Below, piece by piece: positions 25,345 through 36,662 of a stretch of DNA of 64,000 nt; the stretch's first letter is position 1; each line of letters begins with the position of its first letter. The translations under genes were made by a program, and so were the position numbers. Below the pieces are notes generated by a model that did not search any database, was not told where the DNA came from, and worked only from the letters and a program-made list of their open reading frames with translations. This DNA comes from Climacium dendroides (lineage: Eukaryota > Streptophyta > Bryopsida > Hypnales > Climaciaceae): the NCBI GenBank assembly GCA_950106755.1, contig OX467089.1, forward strand, positions 29,617,345 through 29,681,344, in the 5' to 3' direction.

Positions 25345-27181
25345 GGATTTCTCTCTCTACCTCTCAACCTCTCTACCTCTAATACTGATGCTAAACTAAC
25401 ACTTCAAGGACCGGAAGTGTCCTACTCTTCTGTCACCTCACAAATCCGAAATGCTTATCGGACTAGGTCACGTAGGGACGATCAAGGACTACAACGACAT
25501 TCTAACATTAACCGGACACTAAGCCTCCCATCGACCGGGTCGATATCCTCGTATTCTCTTGGGCGTTGCGCCGGGGCTTTAACTCCGTCTATGGGGAATT
25601 CCGGCAATCCGGAATTCGAGCACGTCTTGCAAACTCCCGTACACGAAAGTTGCTAGCAGCCTCTCAGATACCCTTTCACCTAAGGCCGTATCCTACCCTC
25701 AAGCTATACCGACATCTAGGCGGTAGTACACTAACACTACTGTCAGAACAATCCGACTGATCTCCCCATGAAGTTAGTGACGCTCGGAAACCACTCACGA
25801 AGTCGACTCTTGCTACTCAAGGTAAGTTCTAAGCGCCCGGAAAAGCAAGAATGGACCCCCACCCCCCACAAGCATGTACCAAATACAAAAAGATAGAGAA
25901 TGGAAACCTCCAAACACTTGGATTAAGCTCAAAAAAGATACACGTTGAAAATAATAGGACGGATGTGAATGATCAGAAAGGTCCATCAAAACCCTACTTA
26001 AACTAAAACTAACATCATCCTAAAAATTCCACAAAACATTCCTACTGGTCCATTAGATTTCCGGTAAATCCTAGATTCTATTTTTTCGGCTTTTGACGGC
26101 TGGACTCTGGTATTGTCGCTACTCTACACTTACTGCACACTATTCCTCGGGATCCTTATCCGTGGGAGGAGCAAGGTCCTTCAACGAGTCCAGATTGATC
26201 TGCTTCCGGCTACTCCCTGGAGAAAACACATCCGGACCCCTTGCTCCCCATCTCGGGACTTCCATGATGTTGGTGTCCCTATTTGCACTTTGGGTTCCGA
26301 CCATCGGAACTTTCGGACTTCCTTGAGAATCCTTCTAGGTCTTCTTATGACGAGGAGAAGACTCTATCGCCCGGCCCCCGTGAGTCTCCGTAGGAGTACC
26401 CGTAAGGTCAATGATTGGGGTCACCGGAAGGAGGTCTTTGCTTCCTTGGGGTACCCCAATCCACTCCTTTTGGCCTTCTGGGCGGTGGTGAAAGTTTCGG
26501 ACCAGCCGGTACCACCAGTGATACTGCAGTAACGATTGGTTCCAGATCATTACTTGCCGGAACCACCAAGGTTTGAGCGGAAGGAGAAGACAGAGTTACT
26601 GGATCTGATTCAGCAAGAGCTAAACACTCTATCATATCCCGCATATCTGCCCGGGAGGCGTCCATCCGTCTCGCCTGCTCCAGCAAATACTTGATGATGG
26701 GGACCCGACTCGAGTTGGCGGCTGTGTCGAAGTTGGCCTTGAACAGTTGGGCTTTGTTGATGCAGTCCACCGGTACTTCCAAGGAATTCCGGAGCCAGAC
26801 CACACCCTAGCACAGTGCCGCTATCTGCCAGTAATGGTCCTCTCCTATAACTCTGGCCGTCTCCTGGGCTGTGCGTAGATCGCTCTCCAATCTAACGCAC
26901 TTGGATTCCGATTTCTGGACTCGATCCAGCAATGTCCGTTGCTCCACTCGTAAAGCCTCCAACTCCGTCACCAACCGCTTCTGCTCCTCTATCAAGAGGG
27001 CGTTTTGCTTTTCCGCCACCACCAACGCATCCGTCCTCCGGAAGATGGCGTTTCAGTCGATCAGTGCCATCTTTCGGCACACTCGCTTGAGGGTCTCCTC
27101 GTAATTATCGAGAAACTTCATGAGATCATCCGTCCGCCATACAATGTGCTGGGCCATTTCCGCAATATCCTCCATCGGAAG
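25345..27181 (-). mobile_element. Element E1: truncated copy of the E family
   Basis: Matches E2 from about 37480 to 39295 over its whole length, including a non-coding 0.7-kb part (25366-26090) and the coiled-coil end of the ORF. The match stops at 25345 and at 27181, where the sequences diverge. Both outer ends of the element, including the conserved N-terminal ORF domain, are missing. On the left it abuts gag knuckle sequence in the same orientation. Confidence 0.65.
26340..27181 (-). pseudogene. C-terminal coiled-coil part of the E1 ORF
   Basis: Reads PMEDIAEMAQHIVWR, then NYEETLKRVCRKM, a leucine/glutamate coiled coil (AEKQNALLIEEQ...), one stop near 26813 and a second block with MDASRADMRDMIE and a serine/proline-rich tail. 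The N-terminal MGC-PW domain is missing. It is homologous to the more decayed E2 ORF. Confidence 0.55.
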
Positions 27182-27577
27182 ATTTGGAGGTCCAGCCGGA
27201 AGAAATGGCCAGGCAAGTCACCCGATTGAAGTATTCGACATTTTACGGGGATGGTAGTCAGGATGTAGATAATTGGTTGGTAGAATTCAATTCTACTACC
27301 CAAGCCAATCAGGAAGATTGTCGCAACCTAACTTTTTGATTTTTCTCTCTATCGTGTTCTGTAACACGGAATCCGGATTGAGTAGACCCGGATTAGCATG
27401 AAAGAGGAAAGAAAAGCCAAGGGTTAGAAAGCCTAGAAACATAAGCCCTGAATGAACAAGATTAGGGAGCGGAACGGATATCAGAAACGTATCCGGTCTA
27501 GTCCCCTAATCGGAGGAACGGATTTAGGATTCGCATCCGAAAAATCGAAAAAAATAGTAATGATGAGGTTTTTGGGG

Positions 27578-27584
27578 TATAAAA
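27578..27584 (+). promoter_or_regulatory. TATA-like box of element C
   Basis: TATAAAA, 260 bp into the element and about 344 bp upstream of the ORF ATG at 27928. It implies that a transcript starting in the LTR would carry the embedded ORF as its first coding region. Confidence 0.5.
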
Positions 27585-27927
27585 GAGACTGTTTTAGGGT
27601 TTGTCTGTCATTTGCACCTAGGAGCACCAGCGTACTTGGCGCGCTCTCAATGCTTCGAGTGTGTGTCTGCAAATTGCGTGTGTTTTGTGTGAATTGTACA
27701 AAGTCTGAGAGTTGTGAGTGAGCGCATTTGTTTTCTTTACACGGACGCAAAGATTAGAATAGAACTGAGTGCGTGAGCAAGGCGGAAAGTCAGAAAGAGA
27801 AAGAGAGGAAAAGGGAGCGCTGCAGCACTTGTGCATTGAGCGAATCGGCCAAGGTCGAGAGGAGCGTGTGAGGAAACGGGACGTGCGGCTAGGAGAGAAG
27901 AGAGGTAGTGAGCTAAAAGAGAGACGA

Positions 27928-29690
27928 ATGCCGTAGTTAAAGCGTAGTCGAAATCAGGGACCAGCAAACGCTCAGAGGATAAAAATTAGAGTGGGGAAAG
28001 TGGCTCCGTTAGAGCCAAGTACTGAGCGGGAGAGAGTCGAATTGATGGAGGATCTCTTCGCCATGGGTTGTGCAGGGTTCCTAGGGAAACCTTGGGGGTT
28101 TCGGAACAAGGCGTTAGTAAGGAAGCTCTTCGAAGGAGCCCTAACCAGTTCGACAACACTCTTCGGCCGGTTCCGCCCATGTGGACCAGGGAAGTCTAGA
28201 AGAAAGTGTACGAGTTGGAGGAAGGCGACGCGGAACAAGCCAGCCGGAAGGGAGATTTCGTGCGAGGGAAGTTCCGGGGAGCGGCTAACCCCAAGGACGG
28301 GTACGCAATCGAGGACTGCGTCAATGTGCGGCACAGGCGACTACTGGAGTTCCTGGTTCCGATTTTACATCCGGAAAAACCTAACCGGGTGACTTCTACG
28401 CTCGGAATTGCGATCTTTGGGGCCCTGAGCAGAGAAAAGCGGATGGATTGGGCAGCATTCATTCAAACGCTAGTGAATGTCTTAGTCTCAAATGTGGGAA
28501 AGAGTAGGGCTACTCCGGTAAGTCCCTACCTTTTCCACCTATACAAGAATTAGAGTCTCCTAACGTTGGAGGAGAACAAGGAGTGGAGGGCGCAGATGGC
28601 TCTCCGGACGTGTGGAGGATTGGATGAGGAATCCGAGATGGAACCAGATAGTCCGGAACCGGAGGAGAAGGGTGAGAACCCTAAGAAAAGGAATTGGGAA
28701 GAAAAAGAAGAGGAGGAAGAGGACATTCCTCTCCACCGAAGAAGGAAGAGGACGCCCAGTTTGAGGGGGTCCCCTTCAGGGCTTCGGAAGGATAAGGGAC
28801 CGGAAGTGGTGGAACCGGTCATTCCGAAGAAGCAGGAGCTGGTGGAAGCGGTTAGACCGAGACCTGTTCCATCGTCCCAGTTGATGGACCTGACAAGTCC
28901 ATACAACGACCTAATCTGGATTCTCAGTACAGTGAGAGTGGATTGGGAAGTGAAGACCACGACGTTGCGTGAGGTGGAAGATTTGGTAGGAAGTACTTCC
29001 ACCAGTTCTCTGACAGAAGCCATGGCGAACTGCATCAGCAATCCGGATGAAGTGAAGGAGTTGGAGGATAGGTTGCTGAAGTAGAACATCAACCAGCGGG
29101 AGACAGACGAGCAGGTGGTCTGGTTGTGAGGAGAAATCCAAAACTACCAGAGGGACTTGGATGCTTGTCGCGACCAAGTTAAGGCCGCAATGTCCCTGTA
29201 GGAAGAGACCAAGACTGCCATCAACCGGATGACGACAGTAGTAGGGGCATCCGGTGAGGTAATGGCAAAGGCCAAATTGTTTGATGAGGGGATACATAAG
29301 GATTTGAAACCTTCAGGTACCCGTATCGCTCGCATCTTGGCTGACTTCGCTGGGGAATTAGAAGAGGCGATGAAGGAATTCTGGAAGGACGCAAAGGGAT
29401 TAGAGGATAGCGGTTGGAAATTCCAGAGCGGGTTAGTCTCTTTATCTGGGATTTCAATCCCGGATGAGTTCGATGAGGTAGAGATATTGGAGGGGAAGTT
29501 TGAAACTCCAATATCGAAGGAGAAGGAGGCTGGAAGGACTTCTACTTCAGAAGCCCCACGGACGAGGATAGAAGTAACTTCTCCTGTAGAACCAGAGCGA
29601 GTTCCGGAAGGAGGGGATAAAAGTAGAAATTTGAGTGAGCTCTCCCCCATGGCTATTCCAGATAGTGGTGGACCCCCTCAAGAGGGATAG
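27928..29690 (+). pseudogene. LTR-embedded MGC-PW family ORF (copy C), defective
   Basis: ATG at 27928, but the third codon is TAG (27934). The N-terminal domain has MGCAGFLGKPWGF, then one base is missing at about 28142, moving the frame. TAG 28197, TAG 28551, TAG 29082, TGA 29127 and TAG 29199 interrupt the second frame, which otherwise shows NPKDGYA, LVPILHPEKPNRV, IFGALSREKRMDW, VSPYLFHLY, DWEV and a coiled-coil tail ending at TAG 29688. Homologous positions in related copies keep sense codons at several of these sites. It cannot encode a full protein, yet the element was copied recently (see A), so mobility must have been supplied in trans. Confidence 0.7.
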
Positions 29691-31483
29691 GTAGTTAGAA
29701 ATTAGAAGTAGGAAATTTTGTTAGACCGGATCTCGTTCCGGAAAGTTAGGAAAAGTTCAGATCCGAAAATCTCGGCCGGATCAGTGCCGGATTTCTAGGG
29801 AGACCTTTTTGTAATTCTGTATATAATTCAAGTCTCAAGATTGAAACTGGGAGTTTTTCCTTCTTGCACATGCTGTTTCTTGTGTATTGTCTATTGTTTT
29901 CCTTGTCTTCCCAAAGATTGGACGGATAAGGGAGGGAGAGATTGAATACAGATGAGCAAAGTGTGAGAGGATCTTCTCCCCTTGTTGCCTTTTTGTGATT
30001 GCAAGTGCATGAGAACAGGTTGTAAGTGTTGGGAGTGAGTCAAGACACCTCAGTAGGTTTAAGGTTTATAATTCCGAGTGAGATAGCCAGTGCTAGGCTA
30101 GGCAGTAAGAGAAAGAATTCTCAAACTGTGCTAGAGCTGCTAGATGGGATGTCTAGATTAGCCTCTGAACACTTGAGAGGTCTCACCATCTGAAGAAGTA
30201 AACGGAAGAACTTTAGATTATGTTGGTATGGGCAGGCGCACTTATAGCCACCTTAATTTCGCACGGATTACAAAAGATAGTAAGGTCGTTGTAGTAAGGG
30301 TCGTACGGGGGATCTTTGTGTGACCTGCAAGCCGAGATTACTTCCAGTTTGCTGTAAAAGATCAAATCGGATCCTGTTAGAATAGGAGAATAGATTGGGT
30401 TAGTGAATTTTCCATCACTATAAAAAAACCCTGGAAAGAGAGGAGTGTCTACCTCTCTGAAAATAAGTGACAGATCCCTTTGAAGTGCCGACAGAGGTTA
30501 AACAGAACTGGAATAGAAATTGAGGAAAGGAAGTCCTCGATTAAAGTAGTACGAGATCCGATCGGAAGTGTGAATTCCGGGTTGGTTCTTGAAGGTTGTC
30601 AATTAAGTTTGAGTCAGGTCAGTGTTAGTCTGGACCGGATTAGTTTATAGGAGAATCAGGAAATCATCCGGTATTTGGGAAAAAAGGGTGAGAGAGGCAT
30701 AACTAAGAATAATGGAATTAGGAAACTTTCCTCAAATCACCTAATAACACGAAACACTTCACAGAGTCTCTTGGGTTCGATCTTTAGAATCACTTTATTA
30801 TGCTTTAAAGAGGTTTTTGTGAGTATAATAGGAAATTTCACTTACCCTGTGCTGCGACAAGGATCATGAAACAAGACTCCAGATCCTCCCCGGATTACTT
30901 AAGGCGAAGGCCTTAAAATGGTATAACGATCTACCGCACAATATCTGGACGAATTGGGATCAGTTGACGGATGAATTTGTACTGACGTTCAGAGTGGCTG
31001 GAGGAGAGGCCAGAGCCCTAGGGTGGCTAAGTAAAATAGCAATGAAATTCGGAGAGTCTGTCCGGAAGTATGGGCAAAGAGTGAAGGGTTTGATTGCCAA
31101 ACTAACCCCCGGGGTAGCCCAGAGTGTACAGATTGAATGGTATGTGGCAGGATTTCCGAAGAGAATGGGGTTCCAAATCTGATAGTCTAGACCGGCCACT
31201 CTTCAAGATGCTATGGAGGCAGCCCAACATTATGAGAATTCCAAGCAGTCTCTACGCCAATCCTTGAGAAGGGAGAAGAAGGGCAAGACTGGACGAGACA
31301 AGAAGGGAAAGAAGAACCGGAGATCAAGCTCATCTAAGTCCGACAGTTCTGCATCTAAGGAGGAATCTTCCGAGTCAGAAGACAGTGACTCGGACCAGCC
31401 CACGCTAAGGAAGAAGACATCTAAAGACTATCGTTGAGTATCAAACCGAGCTATTGTGAAGGTGAAGGAAAAACCGGAAGTGG

Positions 31484-32778
31484 AGTCAAAACCCAAAATG
31501 ACACCTAATAGCTCCCAACAGCTCACTAGGATCACCCTAGTCCACTTACAGCGTCACTTGGTCACCAACTGCCTAACACTGCATATGCTAAGCACCCACA
31601 GTGTTAGTCCCCATTTCCAACTTAGTTTGCCAAGTCCCAGTCACCGGGACTACTAGTACACACTCCCATTGTGACACCGGGCATGTCACTTAGTAACATG
31701 GGACGGAACCTCCACCTTAATGTGCAAGGACCCATGGTGGCACTACTCACCATGGTCCTAACCGCCCTTGAGTGTCACCCCACTCCATGCTAGCCCATTT
31801 TTGCATTTGCTACTCATCCACTATAGGTAACCGGCGCTCACAACTTGGGACACATCCAAGGAGGCCTAGCAAGGAGCGGGACTCCACCCAACCGATGCCA
31901 CGGGACACACACAAGTGTCCCATTGTGCCTTGAAGTGGTGGTGAAGTCACCACCACCAACCATGAGTCACCGGGACTCACCAAGGCTTCAAGAGGGAGGG
32001 AGGAGGGAGACCAACCCCTCTTATAGTACTCTCTGTGGTATTCGGCAGACCCCCCCGTCCTAGGTCGAAGGAAGTTCTTGGATAACCTTGGGTTGTGGAA
32101 GACCACCCACTTCCAACCCAAATCGCCAAGTTACGTCACCATTTGAACTGCGGAACTTCCAACCGGTGAAACCTTGCGCTTAGAGCTCCAAATCCAACAT
32201 ACAAGACCATTTTAGACATCTATGCGACGAGTAGATGCCGATGGACTGCTCACTCGTCCCATTTGGACAAGTACTCACAAAATTATGGCCCTCTAAAGAT
32301 TCGGATGCACCGGGGGAGGCGTCACGCCTTCACCACGGCTCTTCTTTTGGCCATAACTTTTGACTCATGTCTTAGAACCTCGTAATGCTTGTCATTCTAG
32401 GTTCCTTGTGTTCATATCTTTCCAATGATATTCCACATGCCATACTTTGTTGTGGGATTCATTGAGAACCCTTCACACCTAGCCCTCAAGTGTCTCGGCG
32501 TCACCAGGACGCAGTCAACTTTGAGCGGCCATAACATTTTGCTCACAACTCCAAATTGCGCGTTCTTTGCGTCATTAGAAGCGTATTGTCAATAGCTTTC
32601 CAAGCATGTGTGACACTCTCATGTCCACTTCAATACCAGGGCGCTATTGCGCCCTGTTTGATCTGGAGTCTCTTCATTCTCCCTACCTAGTCTATTGCAA
32701 GGCTTGGGAAGTCACCCCGAGGTCCCCCCTTGCGCACTAAGGTTCATTTGGGCACCCCAAGTAGATAGGGGCGTGACA
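31484..32778 (-). mobile_element. LTR K1 (about 1.3 kb, minus orientation)
   Basis: Inverse match to the K LTRs at 32846-36374. On the minus strand it starts TGTCACGCCCC (ending at 32778 on the plus strand) and runs about 1.29 kb to a degraded end near 31484 (GTCAAAACCC in place of GTCGCGACCC). It lies head to head with K2, separated by 67 bp. No clear target duplication. Confidence 0.65.
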
Positions 32779-33536
32779 TAGCATATGGGATCACAATCTT
32801 ACTCTTAGTACACTCAATTTTTCAAGCAATTCACTTCAACTCCCATGTCATGCCCCTATCTACTTGGAGTGTCCAATGAACCTTAGTCTGCAATGGGGGA
32901 ACTTGGGGGTGACTTTCCAAGCCTTGCAATAGACTAGGTAGGGAGAATGGAAAGACTTTTGATCAAATAGGGCGCAATGACGCCCTGCTTCTGAAGTGGA
33001 CAAGAGAGTGTCATACATTTCTAGAAAGCTCTTGACAATACACTTCTAATGGCGTAGAGAACGCGCAATTTAGAGTTGTGAGCTAAAAGTTATGGTCATT
33101 CAAAGTTGACTAGGTCCCATTGGCGCCGGGACACTTGAGGGCTAGGTGTCAAAGTGTGAGGGTACCCAATGAATCCCACAAGAAAGTATGGCATGTGGCA
33201 TATCTTTGGAAAGCTATGAACACAAGGAACTTAGAATGACAAGCATTACGAGGTTCTAAGGCATGAGTCAAAAGTTATGGCCAAAAGATGAGCAATGGTG
33301 AAGGCGTGACGCCTCCCTCGGTGAATCCGAATCTTTAGAGGGCCATAACATTGCGAGGACTTGTCCAAATGGGATGAGTGAGAAGTCCATCGACATCTTA
33401 TCATCGTGTAGATGTCTAAAATGCACTCGCATATCAAATTTGGAGCTCTGAATGCAAAGTTATGCCGGTTGGAAGTTCGGGAGTCCAAACAATGACGTAA
33501 CTTGGCGATTTGGGTTGGAAGTGGGTGGTCTTCTAC

Positions 33537-35760
33537 TACCACGCCCCTATCTACTTGGGTGCCCAGATGAACCTTAGTGTGCAAGGGGGGACCTTGGGGG
33601 TGACTTCCCAAGCCTTGCAATAGACTAGGTAGGGAGAATGAAGAGACTCCAGATCAAACAGGGCGTAATGGCGCCCTGGTTTTGAAGTGAACATGAGAGT
33701 GTCACACATGCTTGGAAAGCTATTGACAATACGCTTCTAATGGCGCAAAGAACGCGCAATTTGGAGTTGTGAGCAAAAAGTTATAGCCGCTCAAAGTTGA
33801 TTGTGTCCCGGGGGCGCCAAGACACTTGAGGACTAGGTGTGAGGGGTTCTCAATAAATCCCACAACAAAGTATGGCATGTGGAATATCATTGGAAAGATA
33901 TGAACACAAAGAACCTAGAATGACAAGCATTACAAGGTTCTAAGACATGAGTCAAAAGTTATGGCCAAAAGAAGAGCCGTGGTAAAGGCGTGACGCCTCC
34001 CCCAGCACTAGAAGAAAAACGTGTCCGTTGCAACCCACTGAGATGCGACTATGTGTCCTATACAACTGAGATGCGACTGTAGCCCTCTGTATTTGCACCA
34101 AATTTCACATGTATGTAGTTGTAGTCGCAAAGTAGTCGGAAAATGAAGAATAGGGTTACGATATTGTAACAGAAGAACTGACATGAGGTATTCTACATCC
34201 AGTATTCATCGCAGTTGTCCATGTGGACAGCTATCCGCGAAGTAGAGTCCACCGTGGAAAAATGCAATCGCTTTGATTACAGGCTGCAACTAAAAATTAG
34301 AAGATTGCAACTTAGAAATGACTCAAATGCAACTAGGAATCAACTATAATGCAACTAGAGCCCGACTACAGTGCAACTAAAAAACGATTCAAATGCAACT
34401 AGAGAACAAGTGCAATGCAACTAGAACATGACTGAAAATCGATTAAATTGTCCCATATCGATTGTCAAGAATACCATCAGCTTGAATAGATAAGAATGGT
34501 AAATTATAGCATTCTTGTGTAATGAATTTTGATAGTGAAATTTTAATATTTATATATTTTGTAGATTTTTACACTTTGTAGATTTTTACACTTTGTAGAT
34601 TTTTATAATCTACAACTCTATAAATTATAACCAAGTCGCAAACTAGTTGCACACCAGTTGTATGTCAATCGCAAACCAGTTGCACATTATTCGCAAACCA
34701 GTTGCACACAAATAAGTGAAATAACTTCCACATCAGCAACCATGTCATAGCAGTTCATCGACGAAGTTCTCCATTGCCTATCGAATGACAAACAACCTCG
34801 CGACTGCAGTGCAACTCATGCGACTTGTCCACTACGATTGCGGACTCCAAAATATCACCAAGTCGCAAACGTCCGATACGACTACAAACCAATCGCAAAC
34901 CGCAGTCGCAAAACCCTGCTTTTTCTTCTAGTGCGGTGCATTCGAATCTTTAGAGGGCCATAATTTTGTGAGTACTTGTCCAAATGGGACGAGTGAGCAG
35001 TCCATCGGCATCTACTCGTCGCATAGATGTCTAAAATGGTCTTGTATGTTGGATTTGGAGCTCTAAGCGCAAGATTTCGCCGGTTGGAAGTTCCGTAGTT
35101 CAAACGGTGACGTAACTTGACGATTTGGGTTGGAAGTGGGTGGTCTTCCACAACCCAAGGTTATCCAAGAACTTCCTTCGACCTAGGACGGGGGGGTCTG
35201 CCGAATACCACAGAGAGTACTATAAGAGGGGTTGGTCTCCCTCCTCCCTCCCTCTTGAAGCCTTGGTGAGTCCCGGTGACTCATGGTTGGTGGTGGTGAC
35301 TTCACCACCACTTCAAGGCACCATGGGACACTTGTATGTGTCCCGTAGCATCGGTTGGGTAGAGTCCCGCTCCTTGCTAGGCCTCCTTGGATGTGTCTCG
35401 AGTTGCGCGCGCCGGTTACCTATAGTAGATGAGTAGCAAATGCAAAAAGGGTTAGCATGGAGTGGGATGACATTCAAAGGCGTTTAGGACCATGGTGAGT
35501 AGTGTCGCCATGGGTCCTTGCACATTAAGGTGGAAGTTCCGCCCCATGTCACCAAGTGACTTACCCGGTGTTACGATGGGAGTGTGTGCTAGTAGTCCCG
35601 GTGACTAGGACTTGGTAAACTGAGTTGGAAATGGGGACTAACACTATGGGTGCTTGGCATGTGCAGTGTTAGGTAGTTGATGACCAAGTGACGCTGTAAG
35701 TGGACTAGGGTGAACCTAGTGAGCTGTTGGGAGCTGTTAGGTGTCATTTGGGTCGTAACA
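33537..35760 (+). mobile_element. Solo LTR K3 nested in K2
   Basis: Starts TACCACGCCCC (a mutated TGTCACGCCCC) and ends GGTCGTAACA. A perfect 5-bp duplication TCTAC flanks it (33532-33536 and 35761-35765). Length is 2224 bp, of which 931 bp are the CACTA-type element at 34006-34933 plus its 3-bp duplication, leaving about 1.29 kb of LTR. Confidence 0.8.
34006..34933. mobile_element. Non-autonomous CACTA-type element, 928 bp
   Basis: Starts CACTAGAAGAAAAAC and ends TTTTTCTTCTAGTG. The flanks are CAG (34003-34005) and CGG (34934-34936), which fits a 3-bp CGG duplication with one CpG-type decay; related LTR copies read CCCTCGGTG at the empty site. Subterminal regions are full of GTCGCAAAC, CAGTTGCAC and ATGCAACTAG repeats, as in CACTA elements. 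No ORF. Confidence 0.8.
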
Positions 35761-36376
35761 TCTACAACCCAAGGTTATCCAAGGACTTCCTTCGACCTAG
35801 AACGAGGGGTTTGCCAAATACCACAGAGAGTACTATAAAGAGGGGTTGGTCTCCCTTCTCACTCCTTCTTGAAGCCTTGGTGAGTTCCGGTGACTCATAG
35901 TTGGTGGTGGTGACTTCACCACCACTTCAAGGTACCATGGGACACTTGTGTGTGTCCCGTGGCATCGGTTGGGTGGAGTCCCGCTCCTTACTAGGCCTCC
36001 TTGGATGTGTTCCAAATTGTGAACGCTAGTTATCTCTAGTGGATGAGTAGCAAATGCAGAAAGGGCTAGTATGGAGTGGGGTGATACTCAAGGGCGGTTA
36101 GGATCATGGTCAGTAGTGCCGCCATGGGTCCTTGCACATTAAGGTGGAAGTTTTGCCCCATGTTACTAAGTGACATGCTTGGTGTCACGATGGGAGTGTG
36201 TGCTAGTAGTCCCGGCAATTGCGACTTGGCAAACTAAGTTGGAAATGTGGACTAGCACTGTGTGTGCTTGGCATGTACAATGTTAGATAGTTGGTGACCA
36301 AGTGATGCTGTAAGTGGGTTGTGGTGAACCTAGGGAGCTGTTGGAAGTTGTTAAGTGTCATTTGGGTCGCGACATT

Positions 36377-36387
36377 TGGTATCAGAG
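36377..36387 (+). other. Primer-binding site (initiator tRNA-Met type)
   Basis: TGGTATCAGAG, two bases after the K2 LTR end. It is complementary to the 3' end of plant initiator tRNA-Met, the usual primer for plant LTR retrotransposon reverse transcription. Confidence 0.85.
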
Positions 36388-36422
36388 GAGGGCTACGTTG
36401 GTGTGTTGTGAGTCTTAGAGCC

Positions 36423-36662
36423 ATGGTGAGAGCCAAGACAGGTGAAGTTGGAGCTTCAAGACAAGGGTGCCAAACACATAGTCAAGGTTTAGAGGCTAAT
36501 GAACCTTGTTTGGAGGAAACTCAAGGAGGGGATTCTCTTCATTTGGAGCAAATGGGACAAATATTGACTTCCATTGAAGAAGAGAATGTGGAAACTAGTG
36601 CCAAAGAAGGTGACATTGCCACTAGTTCCGGGAAATTTCTACGTGATCGCAAACGAAAAGGG
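36423..36662 (+). pseudogene. N-terminal gag fragment of the K retrotransposon
   Basis: ATG at 36423, 35 bp after the primer-binding site. It encodes an 80-residue acidic, glutamine-rich N-terminus (MVRAKTGEVGASRQG...) and is then cut by element D at 36663. The rest of the element was not found. Confidence 0.55.

Larger units (their letters stand above)
27319..30859 (+). mobile_element. Element C: 3.54-kb ORF-bearing solo-LTR-like element
   Basis: Starts TGTCGCAACC and ends GTGCTGCGACA. It is flanked by AAGAT (27314-27318) and AGGAT (30860-30864), a 5-bp duplication with one transition. It is inserted in a gag gene. Nearly identical to A but in the opposite orientation 25 kb away; two of the ORF segments are identical over 153 and 172 residues. 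TATA-like box at 27578, ORF from 27928, then about 1.17 kb of non-coding 3' sequence. No primer-binding site, pol or terminal direct repeats. Confidence 0.8.
27207..31484 (+). pseudogene. Retrotransposon gag (capsid) interrupted by element C
   Basis: Starting near an ATG at 27213, the protein has FYGDGSQDVDNWLVEF. Element C then interrupts it, and it resumes at 30865 with HETRLQILPGLLKAKALKWY, then WDQLTDEF, FGESVRKYGQRV and a lysine/serine-rich tail (31213-31437). This is the pattern of the plant retrotransposon gag capsid domain (Retrotrans_gag). In-frame TGA and TAG near 31180 and TGA at 31435 show decay. Without C and one copy of its target duplication, the reading is in phase through QEDHET. 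The 3' side runs into a minus-strand LTR at about 31484. Confidence 0.7.
32846..36374 (+). mobile_element. LTR K2, 5' LTR of a retrotransposon, split by K3
   Basis: Starts TGTCATGCCCC (32846), is interrupted at 33536, and resumes at 35766 to end GGTCGCGACA at 36374. Its own sequence totals about 1.30 kb, agreeing with K1 and K3. A primer-binding site and gag start follow immediately, so this is a genuine 5' LTR in plus orientation. The 3' LTR is not in the window. Confidence 0.75.

Noticed and set aside
31810..32121. ORFs in the K LTRs (also 35125-35436 and 33246-33620)
   Set aside because: They lie inside LTR sequence, recur with the repeats, and show no domain.
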